A stretch of 64,000 nt of DNA from Deltaproteobacteria bacterium (GTDB lineage: Bacteria; Myxococcota; Kuafuiibacteriia; Kuafuiibacteriales; Kuafuiibacteriaceae), in contig JACKEN010000003.1 of NCBI GenBank assembly GCA_020632995.1, positions 434,001 to 498,000 of the forward strand. The letters are read 5' to 3'. A program made the translations under genes and the position numbers. The notes under the pieces were generated by a model. That model was not told where the DNA came from. It ran no database searches and saw only the letters and a list, made by a program, of their open reading frames with translations. Below, in pieces: positions 37,838-48,200 of this stretch; position 1 is the stretch's first letter; the number at the start of each line of letters is the position of its first letter.

Positions 37838-39355
37838 TTACGCGTTCTTCCGCATGGCCCGCATGTCCGGGAGGTTGCCCCCGGAGGTGTCGATCCCCAG
37901 GGCGTGGACGATGCCCGAGTAGATCTCCTTCTCGGTCATGTTCCGCCCGGTGATCGGGACCCCCTGCGGGGCCTCGGGATCGAAGCCGTAGGTCATGCCC
38001 GTGGTGGGATCGACGCCGCCCAGGACCTTGTTGCCGTTCACCATCGGCGACAGCATCGCGAAGCCGTTGTTGATGTCGTGCGCGGTCCCGAAGCTCTCCG
38101 CGTTGTTGGGGCGCCGCTTGCTGCGCCCGAACTCTGTCGCGAAGTAGATCATGCTGCGGTCCCAGAAGGACTCGCCCGCCTCGAACTCCTCCGCCTTCAA
38201 CAGGTCCACCAGCTTGTCGGCCACCCGCAGCATCCGATCCCACATCACGCCCTGGGCGTCGCGGTGGCTCTGGTGCGAGAAGTCGAAGGCCAGGGGCGGG
38301 TTGTCGACCCGCAGGCGCTGCAGGTCGAGCAGCACGTTGAAGGACGGCGCGATCGTGACCGTCACCGACACCCGGTACTTGATGAGCAGGAACGCCAGCG
38401 CGGCCTGGGCCTCGAAGGGATCGCTCGCGAAGTCCGGGAACGCCTCCCGCACCCGCTGACCGTCCGGCGACTCGGAGAGGCCGTACTCACCCAGCGGGAT
38501 CTGGGGGATGTCGGGGTAGAGGTTCAGGTTGGTGATGAGGTCCATCATCTCCAGCCCGCCGGTCCGGTTGCGCTGCTCGTCCCACAGCGCGAGGCGTCGG
38601 CTGTCGGCGAAGGTCTTCTTGAAGTTGGACTCCGGATCCAGCTTCTCGTTCCTCATGCGCCGGGCCAGCGCGATCCGCTCCCGCGAGGGCAGGTTCTTGA
38701 TGCCCTTGGCGCCGTCGAGGGACAGCGGCCACAGGGCGGCGGAGCCCACCGGCTCGGCCATCGCGAACGCGGGCGTCGTCGGGTCGATGCCGGGGCTGAT
38801 GTACCCGTTGGCCGACATGTTGACGTTCGGGATCGGGTAGCCCGCCCCGTACTGCGCCGCCACCGCCTCCTGCACCGTCCGCCCGTGCCACGCCTCGTTC
38901 CCGGTGAGCGAGCGCTTCTGGGCGATGGTGTGGTTCACGCTGGTGCCGGTCTGGGTCACCACCATGAGGTCGTTCTTGTGCTTGGTGACGAAGTCCGACT
39001 GGTTGCTCGAGAAGGGGATCGGGATGGCGCCCACCTGGCGGCGGCGCAGGTCCACCGCCCGGAAGGGGCTGTCCGCGATGCTCTTCACCTCGCTGTCGAC
39101 GAAGCAGTTCAGCCCCGCCGCCGCCGCCCCGGCCTCGGACTGCCGGATGGCGAGGAAGCTGTCGATGATGGAGGCGCCGCCCGCGGCCGCCAGCACGATG
39201 AGGAAGCGTGGCTTCTCTTCGGTCTGGGCGTAGCCCCGGCGAGACGCGAGCAGGCTCGGGAGCCCGGCGCCGCCGCCCGCCGCCATCAGGCCAGCGGCCT
39301 TCAGCATCTGCCGGCGATCCAGCCGGCCCAGGATGTTCTTGTGGTCACGCGACAT
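37838..39355 (-). CDS. DUF1501-type protein with twin-arginine signal
   Basis: 505 aa. The N-terminus has a Tat-like motif (DRRQMLKAAGLMAAGGG), so export in a folded state is likely. DUF1501 proteins are sulfatase/phosphatase-superfamily relatives. The block IYFATEFGRSKRRPNNAESF followed by GTAHDIN and GGVDPTTGMTYGF is their usual C-terminal signature. Known members sit next to cytochrome-like DUF1549/1553/1587/1592 genes; here a lipoprotein and a di-haem protein precede it at 22 nt. Enzymatic activity is unknown. A hairpin follows the stop. Confidence 0.75.
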   Translation of the reverse strand: MSRDHKNILGRLDRRQMLKAAGLMAAGGGAGLPSLLASRRGYAQTEEKPRFLIVLAAAGGASIIDSFLAIRQSEAGAAAAGLNCFVDSEVKSIADSPFRAVDLRRRQVGAIPIPFSSNQSDFVTKHKNDLMVVTQTGTSVNHTIAQKRSLTGNEAWHGRTVQEAVAAQYGAGYPIPNVNMSANGYISPGIDPTTPAFAMAEPVGSAALWPLSLDGAKGIKNLPSRERIALARRMRNEKLDPESNFKKTFADSRRLALWDEQRNRTGGLEMMDLITNLNLYPDIPQIPLGEYGLSESPDGQRVREAFPDFASDPFEAQAALAFLLIKYRVSVTVTIAPSFNVLLDLQRLRVDNPPLAFDFSHQSHRDAQGVMWDRMLRVADKLVDLLKAEEFEAGESFWDRSMIYFATEFGRSKRRPNNAESFGTAHDINNGFAMLSPMVNGNKVLGGVDPTTGMTYGFDPEAPQGVPITGRNMTEKEIYSGIVHALGIDTSGGNLPDMRAMRKNA

Positions 39356-39377
39356 CGTCTTCCTGCGCTCCTTCGCT

Positions 39378-40094
39378 TCAGTAGAACAGCGACTCCATGC
39401 TGGTGAGCACGGAGAAACAGGTCAGGATGGCCCAGTCGCGGGCCGGGTTGGGTTGTTGGTCGGCCTCGATGTCCCGGTACAGCTGCGTGAGGTGCGAGAC
39501 CTCGGCGCTGGACGGGGCACGCAAGAGCGCCCGCTTGTAGAGGGTGTCGATCGACTGCGCCACCTCCGCGGACCCGACGTCGAGCTTGCCGTCGGTCACC
39601 ACGAGGCCCTTGAAGATCAGGGCGCCGTCGGGGGCGGCCATGTCGTCCCGGGCCCGCCGCTCGCACGCCGACAGCACCACGCGCTCGGTGGCGATCGGGG
39701 TGGTGACGGTGGTGTCCGCGGTCGGCTCGTTGATGCCGAGGGTGTAGGCCTCGACCCCGCCGAGGGAGATGGTGTGCACGTAGTCGGTGCAGGAGTACTG
39801 CCCCAGCTCGTTGCAGATCTCGCCCTCCGGGATGCCGAGGACCTGGGAGATGTCGTTGCGCAGGCGGGTGGTCCGCTTGAAGCGCAAGACAGCCTTCGAC
39901 GACTTCGCGAAGGCCGGCCCGGTGGTGCCGCCGTCGTTCTCGACGGTGCCGCCGTCGCCGTTGGCGACGCCGCTGTCGCCGTCGCCCGAGACGCCGCTGT
40001 CGGGCGTCCCGGTGGGGTTCAGGTTCTCGCTCGCCAGGCACCCCGAGAGGAGGGCGCCAGCGGCCAGCACTGTGATCAGGCGCTTAGGGAACAC
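39378..40094 (-). CDS. Lipoprotein partner of the DUF1501 protein
   Basis: 238 aa with a lipobox (AAGALLSGCLAS) and an Asp/Gly/Ser/Thr linker (residues 27-60). The C-terminal block (IDTLYKRALLRAPSSAEVSHL, then TCFSVLTSMESLFY) resembles the short helical segment that closes DUF1592/DUF1553-type proteins found beside DUF1501 genes. There is no haem motif. It starts within the upstream di-haem gene (11-nt overlap). Likely tethers or matures the complex at the membrane; this is inferred from context. Confidence 0.6.
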   Translation of the reverse strand: MFPKRLITVLAAGALLSGCLASENLNPTGTPDSGVSGDGDSGVANGDGGTVENDGGTTGPAFAKSSKAVLRFKRTTRLRNDISQVLGIPEGEICNELGQYSCTDYVHTISLGGVEAYTLGINEPTADTTVTTPIATERVVLSACERRARDDMAAPDGALIFKGLVVTDGKLDVGSAEVAQSIDTLYKRALLRAPSSAEVSHLTQLYRDIEADQQPNPARDWAILTCFSVLTSMESLFY

Positions 40095-41502
40095 CGTAGG
40101 CCTCCGTCTCGATCAGCTGGTGGAGCATCTTCTCCACGCTGTAGTTGTGGCGGCCGCGGAACGCCTGCCAGAGCGCGGTGAACTCCTCGAGCTCCTCCGG
40201 CTGCACGTCGCGCCCCATCACCAGCGTCCAGTAGTCGTTGGCGGTGGCCTTGGCGAACGCGTCGCTGTTCGCCGCCACCTGCGCCCACTCCACCAGGTTC
40301 GCCACCGGCTGCCCGAGGAGCACCCCGGACTCCGGCATCTCGTCGATGCGCACGCCCTCGTTCGGGAAGCTGCGCTGGATGCGGTTGGGATCGTAGGTGC
40401 CGGAGCTCCCGGTGAGGCCCTGGTAGCGGGTGAAGGGGTAGGTCACCGGGTCCAGGGTGGAGTGGCACACCGCGCACGCCTCGGCGGTGACGCCCTTCTC
40501 GTCGTAGTCCTGGGGCTCGTTGGGCACCGGCATGATGCCCTCGAGCTTGGCGATGTCGATGCCGAGATACGCGCGCATCGCCTGCGCCGCCGCGGTGCGG
40601 GGCACCGCGGTGAACATCACGTTCAGCACCAGGTTCCACTTCGTGGTGAGCACGCCGGCCCGGTACTGCTGGTCCACGTCCTGGTCCCCGATCGGATCCG
40701 CGGCCGTCGCCACCTCGTAGCGGGTGGGGTTCCTGCGCCGGGTGATGAAGTAGTCGGCGGTGAGGACCTCGCGCGCGTCGTGGTCGTCGAGCTGCGAGTA
40801 CACGAACAGGGCGTAGTCGTCGTAGTAGTCGCCGAGCGGGATCGGGCCGGAGTCCTCACCCGCCTTGATCGCCTGCAGCGGCTTGATCTTGCGGTGGGCC
40901 AGCTGCCAGACCTGCCCGTCCTGGCCGACCCAGAACTCGCTGTCGAGGCAGCGGTTCAGCTCGGCGTGCAAGGCAGCCTTCTTGTCCGCGGTCTGCCGGA
41001 ACGTCTCCATCGCCTCCCAGGTCGGGGAGCGCCCACAGAAGTCCAGGTTGAGCTTCTTGAAGACGAAGTCCGGGTCGAAGTTGCAGACGTCGTAGCCGGG
41101 GTTGGTCCCGCCCTCGTCGCAGCCCAGCTCCCGCGGGTAGTTGCTGCCATCGCCAGGCAGGGTGCCGGCCATGATCTCGACCAGGTTGGTCACCCCGTCG
41201 CCGTCCGCGTCCTCGCCCTCGACCGCCTCGAGGGCGGTGCCGAGGGCGCCGAGGAAGTCCTCGTCCGACAGCGGGCGAGGCGCGCCGGGCAACAGGTTCG
41301 CTTCGACGAGGGCGCCGAAGGCGTTGCGCGGGGGCGGGTTACCGGCGTGGCAGAACGCGCACGCCGGGACGCTCGTCTCGCACAAAGGCGAGTCTGGATA
41401 GACCTCACAGACCTTGGCCGGGGCCACCGGCTTGGCTACGGCCGGACTGGCCAGTGCGAGGACGCCGCCGAGGGCGCCGAGATGAAGCCACCTCATGGTC
41501 AT
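40084..41502 (-). CDS. Exported di-haem c-type protein with a calcium-like repeat
   Basis: About 472 aa from ATG 41502 (ATG 41496 is equally possible); the signal peptide is LGALGGVLALASPAVA. A first haem site CAFCH lies near the N-terminus, followed by DADGDGVTNLVEIMAGT, a thrombospondin type-3/EF-like calcium loop. The second haem site, CAVCH with STLDPVTYPF after it, matches the conserved CHxxLDP segment of cytochrome-like DUF1588/1592 proteins. The C-terminus ends in a helical GRHNYSVEKMLHQLIETEAY block. It is the first gene of the operon with the lipoprotein and the DUF1501 protein. Probably part of a secreted redox or polymer-degrading pair. Confidence 0.7.
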   Translation of the reverse strand: MTMRWLHLGALGGVLALASPAVAKPVAPAKVCEVYPDSPLCETSVPACAFCHAGNPPPRNAFGALVEANLLPGAPRPLSDEDFLGALGTALEAVEGEDADGDGVTNLVEIMAGTLPGDGSNYPRELGCDEGGTNPGYDVCNFDPDFVFKKLNLDFCGRSPTWEAMETFRQTADKKAALHAELNRCLDSEFWVGQDGQVWQLAHRKIKPLQAIKAGEDSGPIPLGDYYDDYALFVYSQLDDHDAREVLTADYFITRRRNPTRYEVATAADPIGDQDVDQQYRAGVLTTKWNLVLNVMFTAVPRTAAAQAMRAYLGIDIAKLEGIMPVPNEPQDYDEKGVTAEACAVCHSTLDPVTYPFTRYQGLTGSSGTYDPNRIQRSFPNEGVRIDEMPESGVLLGQPVANLVEWAQVAANSDAFAKATANDYWTLVMGRDVQPEELEEFTALWQAFRGRHNYSVEKMLHQLIETEAYGVP

Positions 41503-41583
41503 CCATACATACCGGATGGAAGCGGAAAGTTGCGTCCCCATCGGTCAATGGGGGGAGCGGGTTCAGCCCAGGTGGGCGCATGT

Positions 41584-41599
41584 CCTGCCCCTTGGCAGG
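41584..41599. promoter_or_regulatory. Short inverted repeat upstream of the hydrolase gene
   Basis: CCTGCC-CCTT-GGCAGG is a perfect 6-bp dyad 30 nt before the hydrolase ATG, in the divergent gap with the di-haem gene. It could be an operator or a 5'-UTR hairpin. No T-run follows, so it is not a typical terminator. Confidence 0.25.
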
Positions 41600-41628
41600 G
41601 GATCGCCCGCTGGTTACCGTCCGCCCCC

Positions 41629-42747
41629 ATGCGCCGGGTCCTTCCGTTTCTGTTGTTGATCGCCGCGTGCGGGGAGGGGCTGCCCTTCGAGCCGGCCGGC
41701 CCCGACGCCGCCCCCGACCCGTCCGCCTACGGGCCCTACCCGGTCGGAGTCCAGACCCTCACCGTGGTGGACCCGCGCCGCTTCGACCCCGACACCCGGA
41801 TCCCCCGGACCCTGACGGTGGAGGTCTGGTACCCCGCGCGCGCCTCCGCCCGCGGCCAGCCGGGGGCGGTCTACCCGTTCGAGGACTTCCTCCCCGACGA
41901 GTACGACGAGGCCGCCCGCAGCCTCGGCGGCTTCGAGACCGGCGCGGTGCGCGACGCGGAGGCGGTCGACGGCGAGCGCTTCCCGCTCGTCCTGTTCAGC
42001 CACGGCAGCGGCGGGGTGCGGGTGCAATCCACCTTCCTCACCGAGTACCTCGCGAGCCACGGCTACGTGGTGGCGGCGCCCGATCACAAGGGCAACACGC
42101 TCGAGGACGTCCTCGCCGCCGGCACCATCGACATCACCTCCTTCGGGCAGAGCTTCCTGGATCGCCCCGCCGACATCCTGATGCTCATCGACGCCCTCGA
42201 CGGCAAGTTCTCCTTCGATCCGAAGCGGGTGGGGGCGGCGGGCCACTCCTTCGGCGCGGTCACGTCGCTGAGGGCCGCGGCGATGGACACCCGGGTGCAG
42301 GCGGTGGTCTCCCAGGCCCCGGGGAGCCACCTCGCGACCTGGCTGGAGCTGGAGCGCCCGCTCGAGGAGCTCGGCATCCCGGTGATGATCCAGGAGGGGG
42401 CGAAGGACGACACCGTCCCGGTGGAGGAGAACGCGCGCACCTTCAAGCCCCACCTCGCGAAGCCCTGGTTCTACCTCTCGCTCGACGACGCGGGGCACTT
42501 CACGTTCAGCGACCTCTGTGGCCTCGATCTGCAGGTCCTGTTGGCGGCGGACGAGCTGGGGGTCGGCGACGTCCTCGAGGACGGCTGCGGGCCCGAGGAC
42601 ATCGCGCCCGAGGTCGCCCTCCCGCTCCTGCGGCGCTACACCATCGGGCTCTTCAACGCCTACCTGCGCGGTTCGCAAGAGACGTTGACGCGCTGGCTGG
42701 ACCCGGCGGGGCTGGCGGGCTACGGGACCCTGGAGGCGGACTACTGA
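41629..42747 (+). CDS. Secreted alpha/beta-hydrolase lipoprotein (PAF-acetylhydrolase/dienelactone hydrolase-like)
   Basis: 372 aa from ATG 41629, signal with lipobox (LLLIAACGEG). Oxyanion motif LFSHGSGG, nucleophile elbow GHSFG (Ser207), an acid candidate in EGAKDDTVP, and a late His in DDAGHFTF complete the hydrolase triad. Extra Cys (DLCGLDL, EDGCGPED) may form a disulphide, consistent with export. Size and motifs fit the platelet-activating-factor acetylhydrolase-like lipases/esterases. The start has no clear ribosome-binding site. The end overlaps the convergent lipoprotein gene by 7 nt. Confidence 0.75.
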   Translation: MRRVLPFLLLIAACGEGLPFEPAGPDAAPDPSAYGPYPVGVQTLTVVDPRRFDPDTRIPRTLTVEVWYPARASARGQPGAVYPFEDFLPDEYDEAARSLGGFETGAVRDAEAVDGERFPLVLFSHGSGGVRVQSTFLTEYLASHGYVVAAPDHKGNTLEDVLAAGTIDITSFGQSFLDRPADILMLIDALDGKFSFDPKRVGAAGHSFGAVTSLRAAAMDTRVQAVVSQAPGSHLATWLELERPLEELGIPVMIQEGAKDDTVPVEENARTFKPHLAKPWFYLSLDDAGHFTFSDLCGLDLQVLLAADELGVGDVLEDGCGPEDIAPEVALPLLRRYTIGLFNAYLRGSQETLTRWLDPAGLAGYGTLEADY

Positions 42748-43808
42748 GCGCTCTCGGCGACGGGCGGGCTCAGCTCGGCCACCAGCGCCTCCACCAGCCG
42801 ATCGATGCCGTCCAGGACCGCGTCGTCACCGCACGCGGTGCGGACGGTGGCGGAGTCGTCGGTCGTCTCGCTCCTCAGGTCGGAGAGGGTGACGCTCGTG
42901 GCGCACTGCTCGCCGATCCTGAGGAGCTTGGTGGAGAGGGTCTTCTCCGCCGCGAGGGCCTTGCCGATCTCGATCTGACAGGCCTCGTCGTAGCAGGCCT
43001 TGTAGGTCTCCTGCTTCTCGTCCCGCAGGCGTGCTTGCAGCTGGGCCCGCGGGACGATTCGGAAGCGGTTGGTGCTCCCCAGTCGGGCCACCAGGTAGTC
43101 CGAGAGCTGGTCGAGCGCCGGGCCCTCGAAGCGGCCCGAGCGGTCCTCGACGTCGAAGACGAGGACCACCGGGCGCACGAGCGCCGGGGCGGGCTCGGGG
43201 GGCAGCTCCATCTGGCGCACCGCGGCGACCGGCTCGGGATCGTCGAGGTTCGGGATCGGGCCGCCGTACGCGAGGTCCACGTGATGCCACACCGCGGATG
43301 AGGCCATCAGGCGGCCCACCACGTGATCGGCGAAGGCCCGGTTGCCGTAGTCGAGGCAGAGCCCGGAGCCGACCGGGCAGGTCCACTGCTGGGGGATGCT
43401 GAACTGGAAGCGATCCACCTCGGCGCCGCCGTCGCTCACCGTGACCACGTTGGTGATGAGCTCGTTCACCGCGCGGGGCTCGAAGGCCTCCACCGCGACG
43501 TCGAGCACCACGCCCTCCGTCGGCCCGCCGTCCGCGATCCGAAAGCCAGCCTGCTCGAGGGCCTGGACGAGGTAGCGGTGCCGCTTCTTGCGCAGGCCGT
43601 CGATCCGGGCCTTCTCGAAGGGGGTGGCGCCGGGGAGCTGCCACCCATACTCGGCGACGCGCACCGTCACCTCCTGGATCCGGGCGGGGCGCGCGGGGAG
43701 CTCGGGGCGGACCACCATGGGGCGCCTGCCCGGCACGACGCACCCCGCGCTCGCGCCCAGCGCGACGACGGCTGCGAGCAGGCGGGCTCCACGGGGCAGT
43801 AGAACCAT
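42741..43808 (-). CDS. Lipoprotein with CsgG/TolB-N-like C-terminal domain
   Basis: 355 aa. Lipobox in VALGASAGCVVPG. The N-terminal half is of unknown fold, with GLCLDYGNRAFADHVVGRLM. Residues about 215-345 look like the CsgG/LpoB-style domain common in myxobacterial stress and secretion lipoproteins: VVLVFDVEDRSGRF, YLVARLGSTNRFRIV, then YDEACQIEIGKALAAEKTLS. ATG 43808 is used; the frame runs on upstream but only as a shadow of the OMF gene. There are no obvious partners in the operon. Confidence 0.6.
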   Translation of the reverse strand: MVLLPRGARLLAAVVALGASAGCVVPGRRPMVVRPELPARPARIQEVTVRVAEYGWQLPGATPFEKARIDGLRKKRHRYLVQALEQAGFRIADGGPTEGVVLDVAVEAFEPRAVNELITNVVTVSDGGAEVDRFQFSIPQQWTCPVGSGLCLDYGNRAFADHVVGRLMASSAVWHHVDLAYGGPIPNLDDPEPVAAVRQMELPPEPAPALVRPVVLVFDVEDRSGRFEGPALDQLSDYLVARLGSTNRFRIVPRAQLQARLRDEKQETYKACYDEACQIEIGKALAAEKTLSTKLLRIGEQCATSVTLSDLRSETTDDSATVRTACGDDAVLDGIDRLVEALVAELSPPVAESAQ

Positions 43809-43864
43809 GCTTCGGAGGTACCAGGAGGGGCGGCCAGCCAGCAAACCGTGCTGGCGCTCACGGA

Positions 43865-45298
43865 TCAGCCGGCGGGCGCGGCTCGGGGCGTGGCCTCCGC
43901 GGTGTGCTCGCGCCAGCCGCCGCCGAGCGCCCGGTACAGGGCCGCGGTGTTGGACAGGCGGGCCAGCTCGGCCGCGATGAGGGCCTGCTGGGCGGTGTAG
44001 AGGTCGCGCTGGGCGGTGAGGAGGGTCAGGTAGCGATCCACCCCGGCCCGGTAGCGCTTCTCGGCCAACGCGTAGCGCTGGGTCTCCGCCTCGACCCGGG
44101 CCCGCTGCGCTGCAAGCTGGCCTTCGACCGCCTGCCGCGCGGCCAGCGCGTCCGCCACCTCCCGGAACGCGGCCTGGATGGTGCGCTCGTAGGTGGCGAT
44201 CTCCACCTCCTTCTGCACCTCCGCGACCTCGAGGCTGGCCCGCAGCGCGCCGCCCTGGAAGATGGGGATGTTGATCCGGGGGATGAAGCTCCAGGTCAGC
44301 GCGCTCCCCGAGAAGAGGCTGGCCAGGTCGGTGCTGGCCAGGCCCGCGGCCCCGGTGAGGCTGATGCTGGGGAAGAAGGCGGCCCGAGCGGCGCCGATGG
44401 ACGCGTTGGCGCCCATCAGCTGGTGCTCGGCCGCGAGGATGTCGGGGCGCCGTTGGAGCAGGTCCGACGGCAGGCCCGAGGGGAGGGCGGCCCGCACCGT
44501 GGCCTGGGCCAGGGGGCGCGGCGCCGGCAGATCGTCGGGGAGCGGCTGCCCCACCAGGTAGACCAGCGCGTTCACCGCCTGGGCGTGGGCCTGGGTCTGG
44601 GCGGCCACGTTGGCCCGCGCGGTCTCGAGCTGGCTCTCGGCGGTGCGCAGGTCGAGCTCGCTCACCGTGCCCAGCTCGAAGGTGCGCCGGGTGAGCTGAA
44701 AGGAGGCTTGCACCGCCTCCAGGGTCTGCTCGGCCAGCGTGAGCTGCTCGGCCGCGGCTCGCTCCTGGAAGTGGGCGGTGGCCACCTCGGCCACCAAGCT
44801 GAGCTGGGCGCTCCGGGCCGCCTCTTCGGTGGACAGGTACTGCTCGAGCGCCTGCGCGCTCAGCGAGCGGATGCGCCCGAAGAAGTCCAGCTCCCACGAG
44901 GTCACGCCGACGCTCAGGCCGTACTGGGCGAGCGGCACGAACTGGCTGCTCGGCAGGGAGCTCGGCAGCTCCTGGAAGGTGGCGCTGCCGCTCACCGCCA
45001 CCGACGGGAACAGCGGCGCCCGCTGGATGCGGTACTGGGCCCGCACCTTCTCGACGTTCAAGGCCGCGATGCGGAGGTCGCGGTTGTTCGCGAGGGCAAG
45101 GGTCTCGAGGGCCACCAGCCGCGGATCCTCGAACACGTCGCGCCAGCCCACGTCGGCTCCCGCCACCGCGCCGCTGTCACCGGCGGTGGGGAAGGCGCCG
45201 CTCACCGGCGCCTCGGGGCGGACGTAGTCGGGGGCCAGGGTGCAGGCCGTCATGAATAGGGGCGCCAACAGGAGCGCCGCGCGTCTGAGCTCAAGCAT
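43865..45298 (-). CDS. Outer-membrane factor of RND efflux system (OprM/NodT family lipoprotein)
   Basis: 477 aa. Lipobox (LFMTACTLAPDYVRPEAP), then the duplicated OEP helical-hairpin domains: AALNVEKVRAQYRIQRAPLF, TWELDFFGRIRSLSAQALEQ, SLTGAAGLASTDLASLFSG, and RYRAGVDRYLTLLTAQRDLY near the end. It forms the trimeric outer-membrane exit duct of the tripartite pump. Its ATG lies inside the last 8 nt of the RND permease gene, so translation is coupled. Third gene of the efflux operon. Confidence 0.93.
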   Translation of the reverse strand: MLELRRAALLLAPLFMTACTLAPDYVRPEAPVSGAFPTAGDSGAVAGADVGWRDVFEDPRLVALETLALANNRDLRIAALNVEKVRAQYRIQRAPLFPSVAVSGSATFQELPSSLPSSQFVPLAQYGLSVGVTSWELDFFGRIRSLSAQALEQYLSTEEAARSAQLSLVAEVATAHFQERAAAEQLTLAEQTLEAVQASFQLTRRTFELGTVSELDLRTAESQLETARANVAAQTQAHAQAVNALVYLVGQPLPDDLPAPRPLAQATVRAALPSGLPSDLLQRRPDILAAEHQLMGANASIGAARAAFFPSISLTGAAGLASTDLASLFSGSALTWSFIPRINIPIFQGGALRASLEVAEVQKEVEIATYERTIQAAFREVADALAARQAVEGQLAAQRARVEAETQRYALAEKRYRAGVDRYLTLLTAQRDLYTAQQALIAAELARLSNTAALYRALGGGWREHTAEATPRAAPAG

Positions 45299-48200
45299 GG
45301 GTTCCCTCCGGCAAGGTGATGGGGGTGGGCGCGTCGCTCTTCTGCCGACGTTGGAACAACCCGAGGACCACCACGAAGAAGACCGGCACGAAGAGGACGG
45401 CGAGGAAGGTGCCGGTGAGCATCCCGCCGATGACGCCGATGCCGATCGCGTTCTGGCCGCCCGCGCCCGCCCCGCTGGACACCGCCAGGGGCAACACGCC
45501 GAGGATGAAGGCCATCGAGGTCATCAAGATGGGCCGCAGCCGGAGCCGCGCCGCCTCGATGGTCGCCTCGACCAGACCCTTGCCCTCGCGGTCGTGGAGC
45601 TCGCGGGCGAACTCCACGATGAGGATCGCGTTCTTGGCCGACAACCCGATGATGGTGAGCAGGCCCACCTGGAAGAACACGTCGTTCTCGAGGTCGAAGA
45701 GGAACGCCGCCCCGATGGTGCCCACGATGCCGAGGGGCACCACGAGCATCACCGAGAACGGGATGGACCAGCTCTCGTAGAGGGCCGACAGGCACAAGAA
45801 GATCACGATGAGCGACAGCGCGTAGAGCGCGGGCGCCTGGGAGCCCGAGAGCCGCTCCTCGTAGGAGAGGCCGGACCAGGTGATGCCGAAGCCACCAGGG
45901 AGCTGGGCCACGATGGCCTCCATCGCCGCCATGGCGTCGCCCGTGCTGTAGCCGGGGGCCGCCTCGGCCTGGATGGCCACCGAGGGGAGGCCGTTGAAGC
46001 GCTCGAGGCGCGGCGAGCCCAGCTTCCAGTGGGCGGTGGCGAAGCTCGAGAACGGCACCATCTCGCCCAGGTCGTTGCGCACGTACCAGCGGCCGAGGTC
46101 CTCCACCTGCATGCGGTAGGGGGCGTCGGCCTGGAGGTAGACCTTCTTGACCCGCCCGCGGTCGACGAAGCCGTTCACGTAGCTGCCGCCCCAGGCCGCG
46201 GCCAGGGTCTGGTTGATGGCGCTCAGCGGGATCTGGAGCGCCGCCGCCTTCTCGTGGTCGATGTCCACCTCGAGCTGCGGGGTGTCCTCCTGGCCAGCGG
46301 GGCGAGTCCGCGTCAATGCAGGGTCCCTTGCCGCGAGGCCCAGGAGCTGGTTCCTGGCCGCCATGAGGGCGTCGTGCCCCTGGCCGCCGCGGTCCTGGAG
46401 CTGGAGCTCGAGGCCGGTGGCGGTGCCCAGCTCGGACACGGACGGGGGGGTGAAGGCGAAGATCATCGCCTCCTTGATGGAGGCCAGCGCCCCCGAGGCG
46501 CGCCCCGCGATGGCCTGGGCGCGCAGGCCGGCGCCCTTGCGCTCGGACCAGTCCTTCAGGTTCACGAAGGCGATGCCGTTGTTCTGGCCCTGGCCGCCGA
46601 AGTTGAAGCCGGTGATGGTGAGGACGGAGTCTACCGCGTCGGCCTCCTGGGTGAGGAAGTAGTCCTTCACCCGCTCCGCTACCTGGCCGGTCTGCTCCAG
46701 CGTCGCGCCGGGGGGCAGGGTGAGTTGCACCATGATCCGCCCCTGATCTTCGTCGGGGAGGAACGCGGTGGGGAGCCGCACCAGGAGCACGCCCATGGCG
46801 GCGGTGATGGCCACGTAGGCCAGGATCGAGCGGCCGCGGCGGCGCATCAGGTGCCCCACCACGCCCTCGTACTGCCGGGCGCCGCGCTCGTAGGTGCGGT
46901 TGAACCAGCCGAAGAAGCCTTTCTTCGCCCCGTGGGCGCCGGGCTTCAAGAGGGTGGCGCACAGGGCCGGGGTCAAGGTCATGGCCACCACGAGCGAGAT
47001 CACCATGGCCGAGACGATGGTGATGGAGAACTGCCGGTAGATGACGCCGACCGAGCCGCCGAAGAAGGCCATGGGCACGAAGACCGCGGACAGGACGGTG
47101 GTGACGCCGAACAGGGCCGAGGTGATCTGGCCCATGGACTTCTTGGTGGCCTCCTTCGGGGACAGTCCGTCCTCGGTCATCACCCGCTCCACGTTCTCCA
47201 CCACCACGATGGCGTCGTCGACCAGCAGGCCGATCGCCAGGACCATGCCGAACATCGTGAGGGTGTTGATGATGAAGCCGGTGGCGGCCAGCACCCCGAA
47301 GGTGCCGAGGAGCACCACCGGCGCGGCGATGGTGGGGATCAAGGTGGCGCGGAAGTTCTGGAGGAACAGGAACATCACCACGAAGACCAGCAGGATGGCC
47401 TCGAAGAGGGTGTGCACCACGCCCTCGATCGAGAGCCGCACGAACGGCGCGGTGTCCACCGAGGTCTCGACCTTCAGGCCGGCAGGGAAGAAGCCGGCCA
47501 GCTCGTCGAGCCGGGCCCGTACCGCGTCGGCGGTGTCGAGGGCGTTGGCCCCCGCGGCCAGCTTGATGCCGAGCGAGGCGGCGGGCTTGCCGTTGAAGTG
47601 GGCGTCGGTGGAGAAGCTCTCACCCGTGAGTTCCACCCGGGCCACGTCGCCGACGCGGACCTGGGCGCCGTCCTCTTGCACCCGCAGCAGGATGTTCCGG
47701 AACTGCTCGGCGCTCGTCAATCTACCTTGCGCGACCACGGTGGCGTTGAGCCCCGCCCCGGGCACCGCGGGGGCGCCGCCCAGCTGGCCGGCGGAGATCT
47801 GGACGTTCTGGGCCTGGATGGCGGCCGAGACATCGGCCGGCACCAGCCCGAACGCGGTGAGCTTGTCGGGGTTGAGCCAGATCCGCATCGCGTAGGGCGA
47901 CCCGAAGAGCTGGGTCTCACCGACGCCGGGGACCCGCGCGATCTCCTCCTGCACGCTGGAGGCGATGTAGTCCGAGATGTCGACCCGGCTCATGGTCCCG
48001 TCCTCGGACACGAAGCTGAAGATCTGGAGGAAGTTGCGGGCCGTCTTGGCCACCTGGATCCCCTGGCGCTGCACCTCTTCCGGCAGCAAGGTGGTGGCGT
48101 TCGACAGCTTGTTCTGCACCTGCACCTGGGCGATGTCGGGATCCACCCCTGGCTCGAAGGTCAGGCTGATGCTCACGGTGCCAGCCGAGTTGCTCTCGGA

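Noticed and set aside
41629..42678. Antisense frame over the secreted hydrolase
   Set aside because: The sense strand carries a lipobox and a complete hydrolase triad. The antisense product is His/Arg/Gly-rich with no features.
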